64,000 nt of DNA, from positions 1 to 64,000 of the forward strand of contig NZ_JAHVJO010000002.1 of assembly GCF_019801215.1 (NCBI RefSeq), read 5' to 3'. Made by a program: the position numbers and the translations under genes. Each line of letters opens with the position of its first letter. Position 1 is the stretch's first letter. Below are positions 63,461 through 64,000 of the stretch, in pieces. The stretch comes from Fictibacillus nanhaiensis (GTDB lineage: Bacteria > Bacillota > Bacilli > Bacillales > Fictibacillaceae). The notes beneath the pieces were generated by a model. It searched no databases and had not been told where the DNA came from. It was given only the letters and a program-made list of their open reading frames with translations.

Positions 63461-64000
63461 TTATCGATTTCCTCTTTGTACTACTTTAGAAAGAAACTTA
63501 ACACCATCTTCATAACTGAATTTCTTTGCAGCCCGCCTAAATTCTTTTAGACCTTTACGTGTCACGTTAAAATAAGGATCGATCAACCCTTCTTCTTGCA
63601 GATGAGCGGCCGTTTCTACAGAGATTGAATGCTGAATTTCTCTCATTTTATGATTGAACTGCTCAAGGCTCGCATTCAAGACAAATTCTTTCCCTAGTAA
63701 CTGAACAATATCTTTTGAAGTAGCTGTTTCTACAGAATGTTCATCCGAATCATCTTCTAAAAGCTCAGTTTCTTCATGTTCTTTTTCTTCACCTTTGTCA
63801 ACAGGCTCTAACAGGGAAGTGATACGCACAATTTCTTGTTTCGCAAACAAAATGTCTTTTTCTTTTTGCAGAAGATAATCAATATAATCTCTTTTATCTT
63901 CTTCATGTAAATCTTCTTCTAGAATTAGACGGTTTGTGATTTCTTTTTGTACTTGTTTCATCCGTTTAATTTGTTCTTCTTGTGTTAACAACAGGCGTTC
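63461..64000 (-). CDS. partial gene, coiled-coil protein of unknown function
   Basis: The frame is open to the window edge, so the N-terminus is missing; at least 179 codons are present. The product is charged and helical (EEQIKRMKQVQKEITNRLILEEDLHEEDKRDYIDYLLQKEKDI) with an acidic linker (EKEHEETELLEDDSDEH) and a C-terminal compact part (YFNVTRKGLKEFRRAAKKFSYEDGVKFLSKVVQRGNR). I do not recognise the family. Confidence 0.75.
   Translation of the reverse strand, partial: ERLLLTQEEQIKRMKQVQKEITNRLILEEDLHEEDKRDYIDYLLQKEKDILFAKQEIVRITSLLEPVDKGEEKEHEETELLEDDSDEHSVETATSKDIVQLLGKEFVLNASLEQFNHKMREIQHSISVETAAHLQEEGLIDPYFNVTRKGLKEFRRAAKKFSYEDGVKFLSKVVQRGNR

Overview
The window is a low-GC Firmicute chromosome segment, almost certainly from Bacillaceae in the broad sense. 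Gene order follows the Bacillus subtilis yui-yum-yut-yun-yur-yus region closely: yuiF, pepA, yuiD, yuiC, yuiB, yuiA, yumB, yumC, a SufA-like gene, dapF, yutK, yuzB, yutJ, yuzD, yutI, yutH, yutG, yutF, yutE, yutD, yutC, lipA, yunA, yunB, dfrA, thyA, yunC, yunF, sufCDSUB, yurZ, metNPQ, yusD-yusI, fadNAE and fadM. Spore genes (yutH, yutC, yunB, a Spo0E-like phosphatase) point to an endospore former. Differences from B. subtilis, such as a lone mqnE, a DUF3055 gene, a SufR-like regulator and a lysine-riboswitch NhaC-type transporter, suggest a relative outside the B. subtilis group. I see no rRNA, tRNA, prophage, insertion sequence or CRISPR.

Layout. 1-10 kb: YuiF transporter, leucyl aminopeptidase, small membrane and zinc-binding proteins, a NUDIX hydrolase, and a divergent pair of flavoenzymes (YumB, YumC). 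10-16 kb: A-type Fe-S carrier, Spo0E-like protein, MqnE, DapF, and an FMN riboswitch with riboflavin transporter RibU. 15-29 kb: nucleoside transporter with a CcpA-like site, YuzB/YutJ/YuzD/YutI, two dehydrogenases, the yutH-yutC cluster, LipA and the M23 peptidase YunA. 29-38 kb: a 26-unit 20-bp tandem repeat, a two-component NSS amino-acid importer, a lysine riboswitch with an NhaC-family transporter, YunB, DHFR/thymidylate synthase, YunC and YunF. 38-45 kb: VOC protein and the suf operon. 45-49 kb: S-box-controlled methionine ABC transporter. 49-55 kb: SigI/RsgI, YusE, a sugar dehydrogenase, a KGG-repeat stress protein, GcvH and a Spx/ArsC-like protein. 55-62 kb: fatty-acid beta-oxidation operon behind a FadR box, then proline dehydrogenase. 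The end holds a CopD-family membrane protein and a partial unknown gene.

How genes connect. Fe-S biology recurs: a SufA-type carrier, a NifU-type scaffold, SufCDSUB, a cysteine-rich SufR-like regulator, and two radical-SAM clients (LipA, MqnE). Lipoate chemistry links LipA to GcvH. Metabolite control is dense, with FMN, lysine and SAM riboswitches each preceded by a readable sigma-A promoter and followed by an intrinsic terminator.

The most unexplained structure is a set of four intergenic arrays (14.9, 29.1-29.6, 45.6 and 55.2 kb) of degenerate units with a 20-21 bp period, close to two DNA helical turns. Two motif families occur, a CTCGTGGAT/TTCTGGATT type and a CATAAAA type. The large array at 29.1-29.6 kb joins 13 units of one family to 13 of the other without losing register.
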